The notes beneath the pieces are model-generated. The model saw only the letters and a program-made list of their open reading frames with translations, was not told the origin of the DNA and did not search any database. Of a DNA stretch of 64,000 nucleotides, positions 58,901 through 64,000 are shown piece after piece. Position numbers and translations under genes: made by a program. Source of the stretch: Serpentinimonas maccroryi (GTDB lineage Bacteria > Pseudomonadota > Gammaproteobacteria > Burkholderiales > Burkholderiaceae_C); assembly GCF_000828915.1 (NCBI RefSeq), contig NZ_AP014569.1, positions 434,001-498,000 of the forward strand, read 5' to 3'. Each line of letters opens with the position of its first letter. Positions within the stretch are counted from its first letter, which is position 1.

Positions 58901-59962
58901 ATGGCCAGCCCCAGCCCCGACCCCGAGGTCATCGTCTTCAACCTCAAGCAGCGCTACACCGGCGTGTCGGCCACGGTGAACGCGCTGGTGCCGCTGCAGT
59001 TGCACCAGTGGCCGCTGGCCTATTGCGGCACGCCGCTGTCCAACGGTGTGCCGGGCCTGAGCCTCAAGCAGGCGATCGCGCTCTCGCGCCGGCCGGCGCC
59101 GGGGCGGCGCTTTCGCATCTGGCACGTGCGCCGCGACCCCGAGATGCTGGCCGGTCTGTGGGCGCGCGACGTGTTGCGGCTGCCGATCAAGCTCGTGTTC
59201 ACCTCGGCGGCGCAGCACCGGCACGGCTGGTTTCCGCGCTGGCTCATCAGCCGCATGGACGCGGTGATTGCCACCACCCCCAAGGCCGCCAGCTTCGTGC
59301 CCAACACCAGCGCCGTGGTGGCGCACGGCATCGACCTGGCGCGCTTTGTGCCGCCGCCCGACAAGCTCAACGCTTGGGCCGACAGCGGCTTGCCCGGGCG
59401 CTACGGCGTGGGCGTGTTTGGCCGCGTGCGGCCCGACAAAGGCACCGACGTGTTTGTGCAAGCCATGATCGCCGCGCTGCCGCATCTGCCCGAGGTCACG
59501 GCGGTGATCGCCGGGCTGGCGCAGCCGCAGCACCAAGACTACCAGCGCGGCTTGCAGGCCCAGATCGCCGCCGCCGGGCTCGAGCAGCGCATCGTTTTTT
59601 TGGGCGAGGTGCCGGCCGGCGAGGTGCACCGCTGGTACCAGCGCTGCCTGCTGTGCGTGGCCTGCCCGCGCTACGAGCCCTTTGGCCTCACCCCCTTCGA
59701 AGCCGCGGCCACCGGCTGCGCGCTGGTGTGCTCGCGCACCGGCGCCTTCGAGGAGCTGGTGCAGCCGGGCGTCAACGGCTACCTGGTGGGCACCGACGAC
59801 GCCGAAGGCCTGGCGCAGGCGGTGCGCCAGGTGCTGCAAGACCCGCAAGCGGCGCTGCGCTTGGGCGAGGCGGCGCGGGCGCGGGTGGCGTCGGCTTTTA
59901 GCCTCGAGCAAGAGGCGGCGGGCATAGGCCGTGTCTATCAGTCCCTGTTCGATGGTGCCTGA
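58901..59962 (+). CDS. Family 4 glycosyltransferase, probably LPS core
   Basis: The 353-residue GT-B fold enzyme contains GVFGRVRPDKGTDVFVQAMI (donor-binding domain start) and the E-x7-E motif in PRYEPFGLTPFEAAATGCAL, typical of GT4 enzymes. The N-terminal acceptor domain has QRYTGVSATVNALVPLQ. Its place between a phosphomannomutase and the Kdo transferase gene resembles LpcC-type mannosyltransferases of the inner core. The sugar donor is inferred from context only. ATG 58901 lies 2 bp after the mutase stop, and the end overlaps waaA. Confidence 0.86.
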   Translation: MASPSPDPEVIVFNLKQRYTGVSATVNALVPLQLHQWPLAYCGTPLSNGVPGLSLKQAIALSRRPAPGRRFRIWHVRRDPEMLAGLWARDVLRLPIKLVFTSAAQHRHGWFPRWLISRMDAVIATTPKAASFVPNTSAVVAHGIDLARFVPPPDKLNAWADSGLPGRYGVGVFGRVRPDKGTDVFVQAMIAALPHLPEVTAVIAGLAQPQHQDYQRGLQAQIAAAGLEQRIVFLGEVPAGEVHRWYQRCLLCVACPRYEPFGLTPFEAAATGCALVCSRTGAFEELVQPGVNGYLVGTDDAEGLAQAVRQVLQDPQAALRLGEAARARVASAFSLEQEAAGIGRVYQSLFDGA

Positions 59963-61421
59963 GGCCGCGCCCCAGCCTGCGCCCAAGCCCGCCCCGGCGC
60001 CGGCGATACCCCCGGCTGCGTCTGCGGCTGATGCGGCTGATGCGCCACCCCAAACCCTGAGCCGCTGGGAGCGCGTGGCGCTCGCGCTCTACGGCCTGCT
60101 GCAGCGGCTGCTGTGGCCTTTGGTGCGTCTCAAGCTGCGCTGGCGTGGCCGGGCCGAGCCGGGCTATCTGGAGCACGTCGAGCAGCGCCTGGGCCGCTAC
60201 CCCGGTCTGGTGCCCTCGAGCGGCTGGCTCTGGGTGCACGCGGTGTCGCTGGGCGAAACGCACGCCGCGGCGCTGCTGCTGGCCGAGCTGCGCGCCCAGA
60301 TGCCGGGGCTGCGCCTGCTGCTCACCCACGGCACCGCCACCGGGCGCGCCCAAGGGGCGCAGCTGCTGCGCCCCGGCGACCTGCAAGTCTGGCAGCCGTG
60401 GGACACGCCCACTGCGGTGGCGCGTTTTCTGGCGCATTTCAAGCCCGCCGTGGGGCTGCTGATCGAGACCGAAGTCTGGCCGCACTGGGTGCAAGGTTGC
60501 CGCGCTCAGGGCGTGCCGCTGCTGCTGGTCAATGCGCGCCTGAGCCCGCGCTCGGCCCGTGGTGCCCAGCGGCTGCGCGTGCTGCTGCGCCCCGCTTACG
60601 CGGGCTTGAGCGCGGTGCTGGCGCAATCCGAGGCCGACGCGCAGCGCCTGCGCCAGGCCGGGGCCGCTGCGGTGCAGGTCATGGGAAACCTCAAGTTCGA
60701 CCTGCAAACCGACGCCGCGCTGATCGAGCGCGGGCGCCAATGGAAGCAGGCCCTGGGCGGGCGGCGCGTGCTCATGCTCGCCAGCAGCCGCGCCGGCGAA
60801 GAAGCGCTGTGGCTGCAGGCCCTGCGCGAGGCGCAGCGACAGGAGCTGGAGCCGGAGCAAGGCCCCCCAAATCTCCCCCCCGATGCGCTCTGGCTGCTGG
60901 TGCCGCGCCATCCGCAGCGTTTCGACGCCGTGGCCGCGCTGCTGCACGAAGCCGGCCTGCGCGTCTGGCGCCGCAGCCAGTGGCAGCAAGGCACCGATCT
61001 GCCGCCTGAGGCCCGCGCGGCCCAAGTCTGGCTCGGCGACAGCTTGGGCGAGATGCAGGCTTACTACACGCTGGCCGATCTGGCTTGGCTGGGGGGCAGT
61101 TTTTTGCCGCTGGGCGGGCAAAACCTGATCGAAGCTGCGGCCTGCGGCTGCCCCATCGTCATGGGGCCGCACACCTACAACTTTCATGATGCCGCCGCCC
61201 AGGCCGAGCAGCTCGGCGCCGCCCAGCGCGTGCCCGACATGGCCGCCGCCCTGCACGCCAGCGCCCAACTGCTGCACGACGCCAGTGCCCACCGCGCCGC
61301 ACAAAGCGGCTGCGCCGCCTTGTGGCAGCAGGGCCAAGGCGCCGCCCAGCGCTGCGCCACCACCGTGCTGGGCGTTTGGGGGCGTTCAGGGACGCCCAGG
61401 GACACAAGCGGGCAACTCTAG
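59952..61421 (+). CDS. waaA: Kdo transferase WaaA (KdtA)
   Basis: WaaA transfers 3-deoxy-D-manno-octulosonic acid to lipid A at the inner membrane. The N-terminus after an Ala/Pro-rich leader has a membrane-binding helix (LALYGLLQRLLWPLVRLK). WLWVHAVSLGETHAAALLLA contains the catalytic Glu, and LVPRHPQRFDAVAALL and GGSFLPLGGQNLIEAAACGC are conserved. ATG 59952 overlaps the glycosyltransferase gene by 11 bases. The 489-residue product is longer than E. coli WaaA because of the leader and tail. Confidence 0.94.
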   Translation: MVPEAAPQPAPKPAPAPAIPPAASAADAADAPPQTLSRWERVALALYGLLQRLLWPLVRLKLRWRGRAEPGYLEHVEQRLGRYPGLVPSSGWLWVHAVSLGETHAAALLLAELRAQMPGLRLLLTHGTATGRAQGAQLLRPGDLQVWQPWDTPTAVARFLAHFKPAVGLLIETEVWPHWVQGCRAQGVPLLLVNARLSPRSARGAQRLRVLLRPAYAGLSAVLAQSEADAQRLRQAGAAAVQVMGNLKFDLQTDAALIERGRQWKQALGGRRVLMLASSRAGEEALWLQALREAQRQELEPEQGPPNLPPDALWLLVPRHPQRFDAVAALLHEAGLRVWRRSQWQQGTDLPPEARAAQVWLGDSLGEMQAYYTLADLAWLGGSFLPLGGQNLIEAAACGCPIVMGPHTYNFHDAAAQAEQLGAAQRVPDMAAALHASAQLLHDASAHRAAQSGCAALWQQGQGAAQRCATTVLGVWGRSGTPRDTSGQL

Positions 61422-61440
61422 CCAGAGGTTGTGGCCGTTC

Positions 61441-62004
61441 TCATGTGCAAATCTGCGATTGCACCGATGCCGACTGCCCGGCTGCCGCGCTGGCACTCGA
61501 GTTGCAGTAGGTGACAAAGGCAAAACGCAGCCCGCTGGTGCTGGTGTGCGGCTCGCGCGCGCATTCGCGCCACTGCGGGCCCAGTGGCGGGGCATGGGCG
61601 TCGCCCTCAAAGTCGGCGTCGATCTCGGTGGCCAACACACGCTGCGCCAGGGGCAGGGCCTGGGCATAGATCTGCGCGCCGCCGATCACCCACAGCTCGG
61701 GCGGCGCGGGCTCGAGGGCGGCGCAGTGGGCCAGCGCGTCCTCTAGGCTGGTGCAGGGCTGGGCGCCTTCGGCGCGCAAGGCGGCGGCGCGCAGCGCATC
61801 GCGCGTCAGCACCAGATTGAGCCGCCCAGGCAGGGGCCGAAAGCGCGGCGGCAGGCCATCCCAAGTGGCGCGGCCCATGAGCACCGGGCAGCCCAAGGTG
61901 TGGCGCTTGAAGTGCGCCAGGTCTTCGGGCAGGTGCCAGGGCAGGCGGTTGTGCAGGCCGATAACGCCATTGGCGGCGCGGGCGTAGATCAGGTTGATGC
62001 GCAT
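61441..62004 (-). CDS. folA: Dihydrofolate reductase
   Basis: DHFR reduces dihydrofolate with NADPH for one-carbon metabolism. Conserved features are INLIYARAANGVIGLHNRLP, WHLPEDLAHFKRHTLGCPVL with the catalytic acidic residue (ED), MGRATWDGLPPRFRPLPGRL, and WVIGGAQIYAQALPLAQRV. ATG 62004 gives 187 residues; an in-frame ATG at 62016 adds four. The last 20 residues form a Ser/Ala-rich tail not seen in E. coli DHFR. It is convergent with waaA across 19 bp and divergent from alaS. Confidence 0.95.
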   Translation of the reverse strand: MRINLIYARAANGVIGLHNRLPWHLPEDLAHFKRHTLGCPVLMGRATWDGLPPRFRPLPGRLNLVLTRDALRAAALRAEGAQPCTSLEDALAHCAALEPAPPELWVIGGAQIYAQALPLAQRVLATEIDADFEGDAHAPPLGPQWRECAREPHTSTSGLRFAFVTYCNSSASAAAGQSASVQSQICT

Positions 62005-62125
62005 GGGGGCAAGCATAGCCTAGAGGGGCAGGTTAGGGGTGGCTGTTGGGGCCGCCAGCGCCAGCTGAAAAATCAGCATCAGCCCGCGGTGGCGAATAAA
62101 ATCTGTGGTTTAACCGAGCCCGACC

Positions 62126-64000
<1,875 letters not shown>

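Overview
This is a 64 kb stretch of high-GC, gene-dense bacterial chromosome. Protein families and gene order point to a flagellated betaproteobacterium, most likely a Comamonadaceae-type Burkholderiales: an iscR-iscSUA-hscBA-fdx operon downstream of uvrB, ispD/ispF next to an OmpR/EnvZ pair, a CIRCE-controlled groESL operon and rimP-nusA-infB-rbfA-truB-typA. The genus cannot be fixed from the sequence alone. There is no complete prophage, insertion sequence, rRNA operon or CRISPR array.

Layout. 1-6942: distal part of a flagellar operon (end of flgF, then flgG, H, I, J, K, L). 6957-9196: a bidirectional terminator, then groL and groS on the minus strand with a CIRCE operator and a sigma32-like promoter. 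9214-14052: ampD, pssA, a leucine attenuator with leader peptide, leuA, and a PBP7-type peptidase. 14132-17305: an IclR regulator and the overlapping operon nth-aat-bpt (DNA repair plus the two bacterial N-degron transferases). 17323-22102: a PLP aminotransferase, a small thioredoxin-fold protein, stand-alone TrpB2, and serB translationally coupled to a VapBC-type toxin-antitoxin pair. 22221-30732: mfd, a fused ispDF, an EnvZ/OmpR-type two-component system and a SIMPL-domain protein. 30789-34936: 3-hydroxybutyrate dehydrogenase, an alpha/beta hydrolase and a RelA-type ppGpp synthetase.

34974-37192 is the only clearly accessory-looking segment. It holds tRNA-Val, a small CWC cysteine-rich protein, a HipB-like repressor with two A/T-rich palindromes in front of it, and a YhcG (DUF1016) PDDEXK nuclease packed directly against uvrB. 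37197-48491: uvrB, a LuxR-type response regulator with a membrane histidine kinase, the ISC iron-sulfur assembly operon, and dnaQ. 48565-57494: tRNA-Pro, then the rimP-nusA-infB-rbfA-truB-typA translation operon with a terminator in its leader. 57498-64000: a phosphomannomutase, a glycosyltransferase and waaA (a lipopolysaccharide core module), folA, and the first 625 codons of alaS.

Most of the window is housekeeping sequence. The most interesting signals are the leucine attenuator in front of leuA (an apparently leaderless leader-peptide ORF with CTA leucine codons and mutually exclusive hairpins), the tRNA-adjacent repressor/nuclease module, the IspD-IspF fusion with a low-complexity insertion in IspD, the serB-vapBC coupling, and the terminator in the nusA operon leader.
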